DNA of 64,000 bases, from contig CAVXUW010000004.1 of NCBI GenBank assembly GCA_963765105.1, positions 806,001 to 870,000 on the forward strand. Direction: 5' to 3'. The notes under the pieces were generated by a model. It made no database searches and was not told the DNA's origin. It saw only the letters and a program-made list of their open reading frames with translations. Within the stretch, counting starts at the first letter, position 1. Each line of letters opens with the position of its first letter. A program made the translations under genes and the position numbers. Shown here piece by piece: positions 33,687-42,318 of the stretch. Source of the DNA: CALMEC01 sp963765105. GTDB taxonomy: Bacteria > Actinomycetota > Thermoleophilia > Miltoncostaeales > Miltoncostaeaceae.

Positions 33687-34892
33687 CTAGAGCTTCGCCG
33701 TCGCCCCAGCTGATTCGAGCGGATACGTTCGCCGGATGTAGTCGGCGAAGAGCGGCGCGGTGAAGTCGACCTGACCATGGTCGGCGGCGTAGATCAACCC
33801 TTTCTTGATGAGCGTGTCCCGTTGGGGCGAGAGATCAGACAGGCTCTTTCGGCCCAGGCGCATCACAATCGCCGACGTAGATTGAGGCCCATCCCCCAGA
33901 GCAGCCATCGCGCGCATGTAGTCACGCTCTTTGGCCGTGGCCTTCTCCCACCGCACGTAGAAGAAGCCCGTGTCAAGCTCATCTTGCACATCGGGGATCA
34001 CAGCTTCGACGTCGGCGAGCGTGATCGGTGACTTTGGTGCTGCGTCCCACACGCGCTTGCCGTAGACCTGCAGGAAGTATGGGTACCGACCCGACAGCTC
34101 CAAGATGCGGGCCACCGCGTGAGGGTGGAAGGACACCCCGCCGCTCTCCTCTGCCGGAAGCTCGATCGCTTGTCGCGCCGCGGACTCGGTGAGGTTGTCG
34201 ATGCGGCGGAACGTGAACAGGCGCTCGGCGTAGGTCTTGGCGTCGGCGATCACGCCCGGCAGCTGCGGCAGCCCGGCCCCGGCGAGGCACAACCGCACGC
34301 CCAACCGTGAGGCACGATGGAAGGCGGCCACGAGTGCTTCGAGCTCGCGGCGAGGCATCAGCTGCATCTCGTCGATGAACAGCGCAATCCCCGAGCCGGC
34401 CTCCTTCGCGGCTTCGGCGGCCGTCACCAGGACCTCTGCCAGGTCCTGATCGAGGTCGCCGGAGTCTGCGACGCCTTCCTCCGGTTCGGCTTTCACCGAC
34501 AGCGACCATCCGCGGTCGCTGTAGACGACCTCGAGCGAGGCAATCGCCCGCCGCACGGACTCCACTGCTCGTTTGGCGACGTTCGACACCGGGGTGAGTT
34601 TCCGCGTCGCCTGAACCAGGGCGCGCGCGAGGGTTTGCATGAAGTCCGATCCGGCGCGTACCTCGATCGCGATCGTCTGCCAATCGTTTCGGGAGGCGAT
34701 CTGCTCCAGCTCGGCCAGAAGCACCGTCTTCCCCACTCCACGCAACCCGTAGAGGATGAGACTGTTCTCGTGTCGGCCGGCAGCGAGTCGAGCAACCGCG
34801 AGCCGAAACGCCGCCAGCTCGTCGTCACGGCCGGCCAACGCCGGCGGCGGCGAGCCGGCGCCGGGGGTATAGGGATTCGTCAGCTGCTCCAC
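33687..34892 (-). CDS. AAA (STAND/archaeal-ATPase-like) ATP-binding protein
   Basis: 401 residues from GTG 34892. It starts NPYTPGAGSPPPALAGRDDEL, the pattern of AAA_16-type ATPases found on mobile elements. Walker A is LYGLRGVGKT and Walker B is IALFIDEMQ. A winged-helix-like C-terminal region (about 320-395: RDYMRAMAALGDGP and LIKKGLIYAADHGQV) could bind DNA. It is the only intact gene of the tRNA-Lys island. Such stand-alone ATPases are often accessory genes, possibly in defence or element maintenance; the role is unproven. An AT-rich promoter region with a palindrome lies upstream. Confidence 0.85.
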   Translation of the reverse strand: MEQLTNPYTPGAGSPPPALAGRDDELAAFRLAVARLAAGRHENSLILYGLRGVGKTVLLAELEQIASRNDWQTIAIEVRAGSDFMQTLARALVQATRKLTPVSNVAKRAVESVRRAIASLEVVYSDRGWSLSVKAEPEEGVADSGDLDQDLAEVLVTAAEAAKEAGSGIALFIDEMQLMPRRELEALVAAFHRASRLGVRLCLAGAGLPQLPGVIADAKTYAERLFTFRRIDNLTESAARQAIELPAEESGGVSFHPHAVARILELSGRYPYFLQVYGKRVWDAAPKSPITLADVEAVIPDVQDELDTGFFYVRWEKATAKERDYMRAMAALGDGPQSTSAIVMRLGRKSLSDLSPQRDTLIKKGLIYAADHGQVDFTAPLFADYIRRTYPLESAGATAKL

Positions 34893-34920
34893 GGAGGCGA
34901 GTCTAGCAATCTATCTCTGA

Positions 34921-35169
34921 CTATTCCGTCAGATGTATACGAACGTATATTCCTCTAGACCTCGCAGTGACCGTGCGGGATCGGCTCTTGCGATGCCGCT
35001 CCGCCTTGCGAGCCCGGGGACGACGTGACCAGAGGGGCTTGGCCGCCGCGAGCGCGGCAACGCCCCGCTCGCGGTGACGCCGATTCCATGCCCCGAACAA
35101 TGTCCCGAAATCCGCAGATCCATCCGCATCCAGGAACACCCAGGAGCAGCCATCATCACGGCACGCGCA
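34921..35169 (-). pseudogene. CGNR zinc-finger-like protein remnant
   Basis: Reading the minus strand after an in-frame TAG (35170-35172), the peptide begins CACRDDGCSWVFLDADGS. This matches the first half of the CGNR finger (C-x4-C-x-W-x-F-x-D). The second half, expected as WCSM-x-x-CGNR, reads FGTLFGAWNRRHRERG, so the second Cys pair is lost. The upstream substrate-binding part of CGNR regulators is missing. I take it as a truncated and decayed transcription factor within the island; the assignment is tentative. Confidence 0.4.
34936..34949. promoter_or_regulatory. Palindrome TATACGAACGTATA upstream of the ATPase gene
   Basis: A 6-bp arm palindrome (TATACG/CGTATA, loop AA) lies 44 bp before the ATPase start in an AT-rich patch unusual for this genome. 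A TAGATT -10-like hexamer lies between it and the GTG start. It could be an operator. Confidence 0.4.
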
Positions 35170-35195
35170 CTAGATCACGCAAGTTTCCAGGCCTG

Positions 35196-35229
35196 TCCCA
35201 AGCTCCTGGGTTCGAGTCCCAGACGGCCC
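35196..35229 (+). repeat. Second copy of the tRNA-Lys 3' end (attachment-site-like)
   Basis: Thirty-three of 34 bases match 33626-33659 of the tRNA gene, from the 3' side of the anticodon stem through the T-arm and acceptor strand. The 5' half of a tRNA is absent, so it is not a functional gene. It marks the far border of the island. Confidence 0.9.
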
Positions 35230-35641
35230 GTGTGAACGTCCTGTAAATCGCAGGGTTCATGAGGCTTGCCCGCTTGCGTGTTCCGAATCATGCCCCCCAA
35301 CCCTTCGGAACACGGTTGCGACATAGATGGGTTTTCGGACCCGGTTGATGCAAGGGTAAGGTTGAGTTCGTCCGGCGGTTCTCCGAGGTGTCAGAGCCTA
35401 ACTTGGGATTCCCGGAGCCCAAGAAAAGGGCATTCTTGCCAAGAAGGACCAGCACTGATCGGTCGATTCGACGACATGGCGGATGCCTGACGCAGTTGAA
35501 ACCGCACACCATCAGCAGGGGCTACGCGAACCTCGGTGGCGGTCAAGGCGCCGGGTGCGAAACCGCGAAACCCCATCCTGTTGAGGTCGAGACTCATTCG
35601 CCACGCATCCTCGGCTCCGAGAGTTTGAGTCGACCCGACCC
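35230..35641. other. Intergenic stretch beyond the tRNA-Lys repeat
   Basis: 412 bp with no gene I can support. Base composition is less GC-rich than the surroundings, and short open frames show no family features. The last bases run into the frameshifted relic that follows. Probably decayed former coding DNA. Confidence 0.4.
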
Positions 35642-36053
35642 GCTCAACTCCCAGAATTCGACGGGTTCTCCCTGTTCCCCTATACCGGCGATGCCACGTA
35701 CGGCGGCAAGACCGTGGCCGCCATGCCGGGCAATGACTTCCTGCTCATCCAGTTGAGCCGCATCACCGGCCACGACTGGCGACCGATCTTCGCTTCGTAC
35801 GGCGTGGTGTGGAGCGACCTCGCCGATGCGCAGGGCACAGCGAAACGCGCCGGCCGGTGGTTTCGCGCCGTTGGGGGACATCCGCAACGCACTCAGCCAA
35901 CAGTTCCCGCGTGCCGATCTTCACTCGAGCGCCACACCGCTGGTGAGCTTGGACCTGGCGACAACGCCATGGCCGGGCGTCGACAACAACGCCAACGGCG
36001 TCCTCACCAACAAAGACGACTACGCCGGGCTCGACCCCAGCGACTGCCCATAG
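35642..36053 (+). pseudogene. Frameshifted remnant of a secreted (possibly M60-like) protein
   Basis: One frame reads FDGFSLFPYTGDATYGG then PGNDFLLIQLSRITGHDWRP and YGVVWSDLADAQ. Near 35850-35870 the similarity moves to another frame reading GDIRNALSQQFPRADL to LTNKDDYAGLDPSDCP before the stop at 36053. LSRITGHDWRPIFASYGV resembles the C-terminal half of M60/enhancin-like metallopeptidases, but the zinc motif is not present. No start codon or signal peptide remains. Confidence 0.5.
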
Positions 36054-36364
36054 GCACCGACCGAGGCGACTCATCGCGGAGCGAAAGCATGCGACTCACA
36101 AAGCGCCTTCGCCGGACAACTCTCGTCACGGCGTTGAACCAGCCGTCGCGACGTTCCCGTGATTTGGTCCTCCCTTACCCGTGATTAGTCGCACAAAATC
36201 CCATGGATTGGTCGGAACAAATCCCGTGGGCTCGATGCCACAAATCGCCAGGGCCGGAGACGACGGCAATGTCACGTCGCGACGCTCACGCTGGCCCGAT
36301 TACGACTACTGATCCCCGGCCCGGCGCGAGACCCGCCCAGACGGCGAGCCGGGTGACCGGCGGC
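36054..36364. other. Non-coding gap between the relic and the J/TPR gene
   Basis: 311 bp lying between two convergent reading directions. Short AT-richer motifs CACAAAATCCCATGGATTGG and AACAAATCCCGTGGG form a partial direct repeat near 36190-36235. No gene is supported. Confidence 0.4.
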
Positions 36365-37351
36365 CTACCGGGGCCTGAGGCGGGTGATGCGGTTCTCCAG
36401 GTCCGCGACTGCTGAGCGGTCGCCACGGGCAAAGGATTCCTTGCGCAGTGACTGCAGCCCGCCGAGCGCTCCGGCCACGTCGAAACCAAGCTTTGCGGAA
36501 CGCTCGAACGCCTCCGCCGAGCGTGGCACATCCACCTGAGCGGCGGAGACCAGCGCAAGCAGCCGCCACCCATGCGGCTCCTCGTCGTCGTCGTTCACAA
36601 GCTCCAGGGCGATCCGCTCGGCCTCCGCCAGTTCCCCGGCGGCGAGAAGCGACGCACACAGTGCCGCCCACCCCGGCGAATTGTCACGCAGGGTCGGCAG
36701 ATCCTTGACGCCACGGCGGTGAAACGCCACGGCCTCCGCCACGCCGCCGAGGTCGCGGTGTGCCGCCCCCAACGTTCGCAGGGTCCCCACCGTCGGCGCC
36801 AGCTCGTGGGCGCGCTCGGCCAACGCGAGGGCACGAAGCGGAGCACCCACCGCCCGAGCGGCACGAGCCGCCGTCAGCGCCGCCGTGGCATCCGAGACCT
36901 GCGCCGCCGCCGCCCGCTCATCCGAAAGTTCAGCCCGTGTCGCGTCCGCCGCCAAGCTCACCGTCGAGCCGGGCGTCATGAAACCGTCGTCGCGTTCGTA
37001 GTGCTGCACCCGGTCCCGGGCAGCCTTCAAGCGCTCCTCACGCTCCTCCACCACGCGGCGCGACGACGCGTCGGTCGAAACCACCTGTCGGCGCGGCTCA
37101 AGTAACGCGTCGTAGTCGCGGCGGATGTCCGGGCGCAGCAGCGCCTTCTCCCCTTGGTCGCAGAACGCCCGCTCGGTCGCCCGCTTCGCTTGCGGCATCG
37201 GTGTGCCCTTCAGCGTCACCCGCATCCGCTCCGCGGCCTCCCGAATCTCGTCGTCAGAGGCCGTTCGCGAGATACCCAACCATGCGTACACGTCGCGGGT
37301 GGCCAGCTGACGCAGAAACTGGGCGCGCCGCGCCTGGGTATCGTCGGCCAT
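36365..37351 (-). CDS. Degenerate J-domain protein with TPR-like repeats
   Basis: 328 residues from ATG 37351; ATG 37363 is an alternative. The N-terminus DVYAWLGISRTASDDEIREAAERMRVTL aligns with helix I-II of J domains, but the HPD is replaced by a KGTPMPQAK stretch, so DnaK stimulation is unlikely. A short coiled coil follows. From about 150 to 320, helical repeats with TPR spacing (ALALAERAHELAP, AVAFHRRGVKDLP, AERIALELVNDD, SAEAFERSAKLG) make a protein-binding scaffold. Partners unknown. Confidence 0.75.
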   Translation of the reverse strand: MADDTQARRAQFLRQLATRDVYAWLGISRTASDDEIREAAERMRVTLKGTPMPQAKRATERAFCDQGEKALLRPDIRRDYDALLEPRRQVVSTDASSRRVVEEREERLKAARDRVQHYERDDGFMTPGSTVSLAADATRAELSDERAAAAQVSDATAALTAARAARAVGAPLRALALAERAHELAPTVGTLRTLGAAHRDLGGVAEAVAFHRRGVKDLPTLRDNSPGWAALCASLLAAGELAEAERIALELVNDDDEEPHGWRLLALVSAAQVDVPRSAEAFERSAKLGFDVAGALGGLQSLRKESFARGDRSAVADLENRITRLRPR

Positions 37352-37652
37352 CGCCCGCACCATAGTGACCACCGACCACGACAAACATCTGGCAGTACCG
37401 TTCGGCACCCAGCCAGAGCGTGCGCAGGGGGCGCGCAAACGCGAGTGGATCGAGCCCGCCGGTCGAAACGACGAGCAACGCAAAAGACGCGCAGCATCGT
37501 GGGAGCTCGATCTGACCGCCACTCCGTGCAGAACCTGTGCGGAATCGCACAGCATTGCCACTGCATGAACCGCCAGAGTGGCGTTTCCGTGAGCGGCGTT
37601 CGTTCGCTGACGTTCGTGTTGGGCACGCTGCCCCTGACGCTTGGAGGTTGAC
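37352..37652. other. Divergent promoter region, J/TPR gene and YHYH gene
   Basis: 301 bp between divergent genes. The only site I can support is GGAGG at 37643-37647, five bases before ATG 37653. The apparent long minus ORF through this stretch is an upstream run-on of the J/TPR frame. Confidence 0.45.
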
Positions 37653-38638
37653 ATGACGACGATCGGACCAATCATGAAACGACGGCACGCCGTTGGCGTG
37701 GCAGTAGCTGCCCAGCTTGTGATGGTCGGCTGCGGATCGTCAACCACCTCCAGGACCTCCACTGCAGCCACTGGCTCGACGAGTTCTCCGTCAGCGACAG
37801 CGGAGTCGATCATGAACGAGTGGACTGGCGCGGTCGTCGATCCAAAGAAGCTGCCCATCGGCGACCCGAACGTGACGACGTCGGGTCCGGGTGTCGGAAA
37901 GCTCTGGGCGTGCAGGGCGGGCAACCCGAACGCCGGCGGCGCGCACGCTGACGGCCCCTGGTTGGACAACGCCGCGGGCACGTGGGACTCGACCACAAAG
38001 ATCAAGGTCAATGGAGCAGTGTCATGGCCGACCGCCAAGTACACTGAAGCCGTTCGAGACGGCCAGCGAATCCTCACCACGAACGATCTTCCGGTCGACG
38101 GTCAGACGGGGATCTTTCCGATCGCTCAAGATGACCCGTCGTATGCGTACGACCGCAACCCCGGGACCATCGAGGAAAACGAGCGGACAATCACGCTTGA
38201 GGCCTCTGGCACCGCCGCGAACGCTCCGAGTTGCATGAACGAAGGACCGGTGGCCATGTGTTGAAGAACGGCGTCTTCGTCTTCAACTCACTCGACGGAC
38301 GCGGTGAGGACGCTGTCGCCCACGAATCGCAGGACCTGTGCGACGGGCACCCGGCCATGACCACCTACCGCTACCGCAACGTCCCGTCATGCATCCGCGA
38401 CGCAACCGAAGGACCGTCAACCGTGGTCGGCTGGGCCTGGGACGGGTTCCCGATCGTGGTCGAACCCGACGCAAATGACGCCCTCCCAACCAACGCCAAC
38501 CTCGACGAATGCCACGGTCGCACGTCGCCGATCCTTCTCGATGACCAGGTCTTCACGATGTACCACTACTCGGCCACGCTCGATTTTCCGTACTTCATCG
38601 GATGCTCCACGGGCACCGCTGCGACGGTCGGACGGTAG
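37653..38638 (+). pseudogene. YHYH-domain lipoprotein interrupted by one frameshift
   Basis: ATG 37653 has GGAGG 5 nt upstream. The N-terminus HAVGVAVAAQLVMVGCGSS is a lipoprotein signal with its Cys in VGC. The frame stops at 38264 after CMNEGPVAMC. Similarity continues in another frame: LKNGVFVFNSLDGRGEDAVA, TTYRYRNVPSC, VVGWAWDGFPI and TMYHYSATLDFPYF to 38638, which is the YHYH domain. One extra base near 38255 (ATG-GTG-TTG) would join them. It is either a recent pseudogene, a programmed shift or a sequencing error. Confidence 0.85.
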
Positions 38639-38800
38639 TTGTCCTGCCAGACACAAAGGATTCATCCCAGCCCTGGATTCCCAGGCTCGGCGCGACCACC
38701 GACAGCAACTAGACACCCGCGGCGGCACCAGCCTCGGACGATCGGTGACGTGGGACGGCTCAGGGGAGGGCCCTCAGACCTCCTCGACTCCACGAATCGA

Positions 38801-39928
38801 TCACCGCGCAACAGCCGCCTCGACCGTCACCGGCCGCATCTGGAATTGGTCGTCGAGCACGGCGAGCCTCTCGGTGATGCCTGTGTACTCGAGCTCGCTC
38901 ATCGGCAACATCGCCGCACCGAAGAAGCCCTGACGCCGCATCTCGATCGACTTGTCGGCTGCGTGGGCACGGACGGTGTCCCAGAACGGTTGCGCGAAGC
39001 AGTCGAGCGGTTCGGTCAGCCGGCCCTCGTGCATCGCGAATGCCGCAGCGCTCACGACCGGGGGCCCGTCGAAGTAGCTGGTCGCCGTCTCGAACCTCAC
39101 CGGCATCAGCGGCATGTTGTGCGAGCCACGCATTCCGCCAGCCACGAAGTGGGCGGTCGCGTACGGCGCGAGCACCTCGCCGGTCGCCGGGAAGTTCATC
39201 TGCGTCCGCACGAGTAGCACCGGGTCGTCCTTCCCGGTGTACTTGCCGGCGATGTTGTGCAGCCGGGAGGTCGCGACGGCCGCGGCCTGTTCACCGGTCG
39301 CGCGAGACCAGACCGACTCGACGACGTACCGCTCGGTATCGCGCAGGAGCGCGGCGATGTCATACAGCTGCTCTGGTGCGACCAGTTCGATCACCCGATC
39401 ACCGCTCGTCTCGTTCACATCCATGATCACAAAGCGAAAACCCGCCCCCATCTTCGGTGACAGGATCAACCCCGGCGTTGTCATGGGATCAGCGAACGTC
39501 AGGTACAAGGGCAGGTTGAACGCCCCGGGATCCGTCTTGTCGGCGGCGAACAGAACAAACGGCTCGTTTGGCCGCTCATCGAACGCCATCTCCGCGGCCG
39601 CGGGACCCATCCCCTTCACGTTTCCCGAAAACGCGTCCTTCAGCAGATCCTGCCCCGCCCCGTAGAGCCCTTGCTCCCTCGCTACCGCCGTACCGGCCAC
39701 GAACGCATCCCACGCAAGACGGTGCACCGGCTCGCTTCCCACACCAAGCGTGTGGGTCATCAGGATCGAGATGTCGTCGCCGATGTACGAAACACGGTGA
39801 TCCAGAATCATCCCCTCCCCGTGCTTGTCGACGTGCGACGACACGCTCTTTCGCAGCTTCTTCGACGGCGACATATGACCGCCGATCGACCCGATGTCGG
39901 CCTTGATCACAGACAGCGTGACTCTCAT
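38801..39928 (-). CDS. fbp: Archaeal-type fructose-1,6-bisphosphate aldolase/phosphatase
   Basis: 375 residues from ATG 39928, with GGAGGAGG just upstream. The family signature begins at once: VTLSVIKADIGSIGGH with metal-binding Asp and His. It continues with MILDHRVSYIGDDISILMTHT, FAADKTDPGAFNLPLYLTF, the metal-binding DVNET and RGSHNMPLMPV. The bifunctional enzyme condenses triose phosphates and dephosphorylates the product, pulling gluconeogenesis forward. It is typical of Archaea and deep-branching or thermophilic bacteria, so its presence suggests transfer or an ancient lineage. Confidence 0.95.
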   Translation of the reverse strand: MRVTLSVIKADIGSIGGHMSPSKKLRKSVSSHVDKHGEGMILDHRVSYIGDDISILMTHTLGVGSEPVHRLAWDAFVAGTAVAREQGLYGAGQDLLKDAFSGNVKGMGPAAAEMAFDERPNEPFVLFAADKTDPGAFNLPLYLTFADPMTTPGLILSPKMGAGFRFVIMDVNETSGDRVIELVAPEQLYDIAALLRDTERYVVESVWSRATGEQAAAVATSRLHNIAGKYTGKDDPVLLVRTQMNFPATGEVLAPYATAHFVAGGMRGSHNMPLMPVRFETATSYFDGPPVVSAAAFAMHEGRLTEPLDCFAQPFWDTVRAHAADKSIEMRRQGFFGAAMLPMSELEYTGITERLAVLDDQFQMRPVTVEAAVAR

Positions 39929-40344
39929 TGTTCCTCCTCCGGTGCCCTGCCAGCAAGAGTGAACGAGTAGTGGCCACCGGGCATCGGCGAAACACCGCAC
40001 GACCACTCCGCGGTTTCCGCGGACAGCGGTCCGCCCCACTCACTCCACCACGGCATTGCGTCATGTCAACGACGTCACTTCACTGCGATTGATCCTCGTG
40101 TGTGTGCGACCAACCCCGGGGTGACCTACTGCCGTAGCGGGCGGGCTGCCGCATTCCCTGCGGCGACCGAACTCCCCAGTTCCTGATGCGTCGCGAGAGG
40201 AGGCGGGACCGACCTTGAACCAGCTCGTAGCCGTTCACTTGACCGTGTCAGACACGAATGGGTGAGACCGGCCGCCCAGGAGCACGTTCCGCCACCTCGG
40301 CCGCCCATCGGGGAGTCGGCGCGTGAAGCGGCTGGCCCTCGCTG
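39929..40344. other. Gap upstream of the FBP aldolase/phosphatase gene
   Basis: 416 bp. It must hold the promoter of the minus-strand aldolase/phosphatase gene. GCGGTTTCCGC (near 40011) is a short palindrome. Open frames here lack family features and I see no RNA gene. Confidence 0.4.
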
Positions 40345-40746
40345 CTACGTGCGCCCGCCCCTGGACGTGTTCAGAGCCACTGCAGCGCGAATGAGAGTCG
40401 TCAACGCCTCGGCGTCAATCGTCTCACCTTCACGGATATCGATGGCACGCCGGGTGTTGCCCTCCAGGCTGGAGTTGAAAAGCCCGGACGGGTCATCCAA
40501 CGATGCACCCTTGAAGAAGGTCATCTTCACCACGCTCTTGTACGTCTCACCGGTGCAGATGATTCCGTCGTGTGACCAAGTCGGGACGCCCCGCCACTTC
40601 CACTCCTCGACGACGTCGGGGTCGGCCTTTTTGACCAACACCCGCAGCTGGCCCAGCATCGCGCCACGCCAATCGTCGAGCTCAGCGACCCTCGCATCGA
40701 TCAGCTGCGCGGCAGGCGCGCTGCCCTGCGACTCGCCCTTTGCCAT
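40345..40746 (-). CDS. DUF1801-family protein
   Basis: 133 residues from ATG 40746, with GGAGGA 6-7 nt upstream. The DUF1801 (YdhG-like) pattern is clear: VVEEWKWRGVPTWSHDGIICTGETYKSVVKMTFFKGASL, then an RRAIDIREGE ending. The family binds unknown ligands and is often encoded singly. A longer frame to 40863 is less likely. Confidence 0.88.
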   Translation of the reverse strand: MAKGESQGSAPAAQLIDARVAELDDWRGAMLGQLRVLVKKADPDVVEEWKWRGVPTWSHDGIICTGETYKSVVKMTFFKGASLDDPSGLFNSSLEGNTRRAIDIREGETIDAEALTTLIRAAVALNTSRGGRT

Positions 40747-40934
40747 ACCGTCCTCCTCCGTCGCTCGGGAGCCTTGCTCACGATAATACCCGGCACCAGC
40801 CGTTTTCTCCCTCAACGGCGAAAGCACGGATGCCACACCCTCTTTACGACGAAGCAACGCCATGAGCTGTTCCGGTGATAGCGGTAGTGTGAATTCTCGT
40901 ATCCGTCGTTCATTCGCAAGAATTGGGAGGGCTC

Positions 40935-41363
40935 ATGTCGGTCGACTTCACTGCGTGGAACGAACAGGTCATCGCCGAGTTCCGTGCAAACGGCGGCAAG
41001 TGCGGTGGGCCGTTTGAGGGGGCCCCAATGGTCGTCTTGCACAACCGCGGGGCGAAGACCGGCGCCGAGCGGATCAACCCCCTCGTCCCACTCCTCGATG
41101 GCGACCGCATGTACGTCGTCGCATCCAAAGCCGGTGCGCCCGATAACCCCGATTGGTACGACAACGTCACGGCGAACCCGAATGTCACCGTCGAGTATCT
41201 GACGGGGACGTTCGAGGCGGACGTCGTCGAGGTCGAGGACGAAGCCGAGCGCTCCCGCCTCTCCGAGCTCCAGGTCTCACGTCGCCCGAGCTTCGGCGAG
41301 TACCGAGAGATGACAACCCGCCGCATCCCCGTGCTCGAACTCGTCCGTGCTGACACCCGATGA
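40935..41363 (+). CDS. Deazaflavin (F420)-dependent nitroreductase-fold protein (Ddn-like)
   Basis: 142 residues from ATG 40935, with GGGAGG 4 nt upstream. The split-barrel Ddn/FDOR-B pattern is present: VVLHNRGAKTGAERINPLVPLLDGDRMYVVASKAG then NPDWYDNVTANPNVTVEYLTGTFEADV. Such proteins bind F420 or related flavins and reduce quinones or nitro compounds. It is translationally coupled (ATGA) to the PhyH dioxygenase, which hints at a shared lipid or xenobiotic pathway. Confidence 0.9.
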   Translation: MSVDFTAWNEQVIAEFRANGGKCGGPFEGAPMVVLHNRGAKTGAERINPLVPLLDGDRMYVVASKAGAPDNPDWYDNVTANPNVTVEYLTGTFEADVVEVEDEAERSRLSELQVSRRPSFGEYREMTTRRIPVLELVRADTR

Positions 41364-42184
41364 CTCTGGTCACACCCGACCTCATCGCCGCATTCCAACG
41401 CGATGGCGCGGTGTGCATTCGCGGGCTCCTCTCACCGGCGGACGTCGCACTCATTCGCGAAGGCATCGACGAGAACCTCAAACACCCGAGTGAGCGGGCA
41501 ATCGTGGCGAGCAGCCCAGACGCCCCGGGGCACTTCGTCGAGGACTTCTGCAATTGGTCGGAGATCGACGCCTATCGCCGGGCGATCTTCGACTCACCGC
41601 TGGGCGAGACCGCGGGCCTGATGATGCACAGCGAGACCGCACGCTTGTACCACGACCACATGTTGACCAAGGAACCCGGAACGACGCAGCGCACGCCGTG
41701 GCATCAAGACCAGCCCTACTACAACATCGCGGGCCGGCAGAACTGCAGTTTCTGGATCCCGGTCGACCCGGTGCGCCGCCACTCTGCGCTGGAGTTTGTC
41801 GCCGGATCACACCTGGGTCCGTGGCTGATGCCGCGGACCTTCCTGGATGCTCAGGCGAAGTGGTTTCCCGAAGGGAGCCTTGACGAGATGCCCGACATCG
41901 AGGGCCGCCGGAAGCAGCTCCCTATTGTCGGTTGGGAGTTGGAGCCGGGCGACGTGGTGTGCTTCCACATGCTTGCCCTCCACGCCGCGGGGCCCGTCGA
42001 TCCCGATCGCCGTCGCCGCGCGTTTTCGGTTCGGTTCATCGGAGACGACATCCGCCATGCGCCTCGGGCGTGGACGACGTCACCCGAGTTTCCTGGGTTG
42101 GAGGACGAACTCCCCGCGGGCGCGCCGATGGCGCACCTGCGGTTTCCGGTCGTCTGGCCACACGCACAGGACTCGTCCGGATGA
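41360..42184 (+). CDS. Phytanoyl-CoA dioxygenase (PhyH) family Fe(II)/2-oxoglutarate oxygenase
   Basis: 274 residues. Iron ligands HQD (PWHQDQPYYN) and a distal His in CFHMLALHAAGPV fit the HxD...H triad, with a downstream Arg (RRRAFSVRF) for 2-oxoglutarate. N-terminal FQRDGAVCIRGLLSPADV is the usual PhyH opening. The WIPVDPVRRHSALEFVAGSH stretch is the family core. It hydroxylates an unknown small molecule or acyl compound. ATGA overlap with the Ddn-like gene. Confidence 0.9.
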   Translation: MTLVTPDLIAAFQRDGAVCIRGLLSPADVALIREGIDENLKHPSERAIVASSPDAPGHFVEDFCNWSEIDAYRRAIFDSPLGETAGLMMHSETARLYHDHMLTKEPGTTQRTPWHQDQPYYNIAGRQNCSFWIPVDPVRRHSALEFVAGSHLGPWLMPRTFLDAQAKWFPEGSLDEMPDIEGRRKQLPIVGWELEPGDVVCFHMLALHAAGPVDPDRRRRAFSVRFIGDDIRHAPRAWTTSPEFPGLEDELPAGAPMAHLRFPVVWPHAQDSSG

Positions 42185-42318
42185 GCGTGATTCAGCAGCT
42201 CGAACGGGGACGCACCTGAGGTCGATTCCCGGCCGGAACCGTAAGTGCAGTCATTCGGGCAAATCGCGTTCCCGTGGTCGTTCCTGGCCGTTCTCGACGG
42301 TACCGTCTACTCCGGGAA

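Larger units (their letters stand above)
33626..35229. mobile_element. tRNA-Lys-flanked mini-island without integrase (candidate)
   Basis: The 3' end of the tRNA (33626-33659) recurs at 35196-35229 with one mismatch (33633 G, 35203 C). Between the copies lie an AAA ATPase gene and a CGNR-finger-like relic, both on the minus strand. Direct repeats of a tRNA 3' end are the footprint of tyrosine-integrase insertion. No integrase or excisionase gene is left, so it is either a remnant or was moved in trans. Confidence 0.65.

Noticed and set aside
35230..36364. Transposase or integrase gene for the tRNA-Lys island
   Set aside because: No frame shows tyrosine- or serine-recombinase motifs or a DDE signature.
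37352..38080. N-terminal extension of the J/TPR protein to 571 residues
   Set aside because: The extra 240 residues run antisense through the YHYH gene and promoter region and show no domain features.
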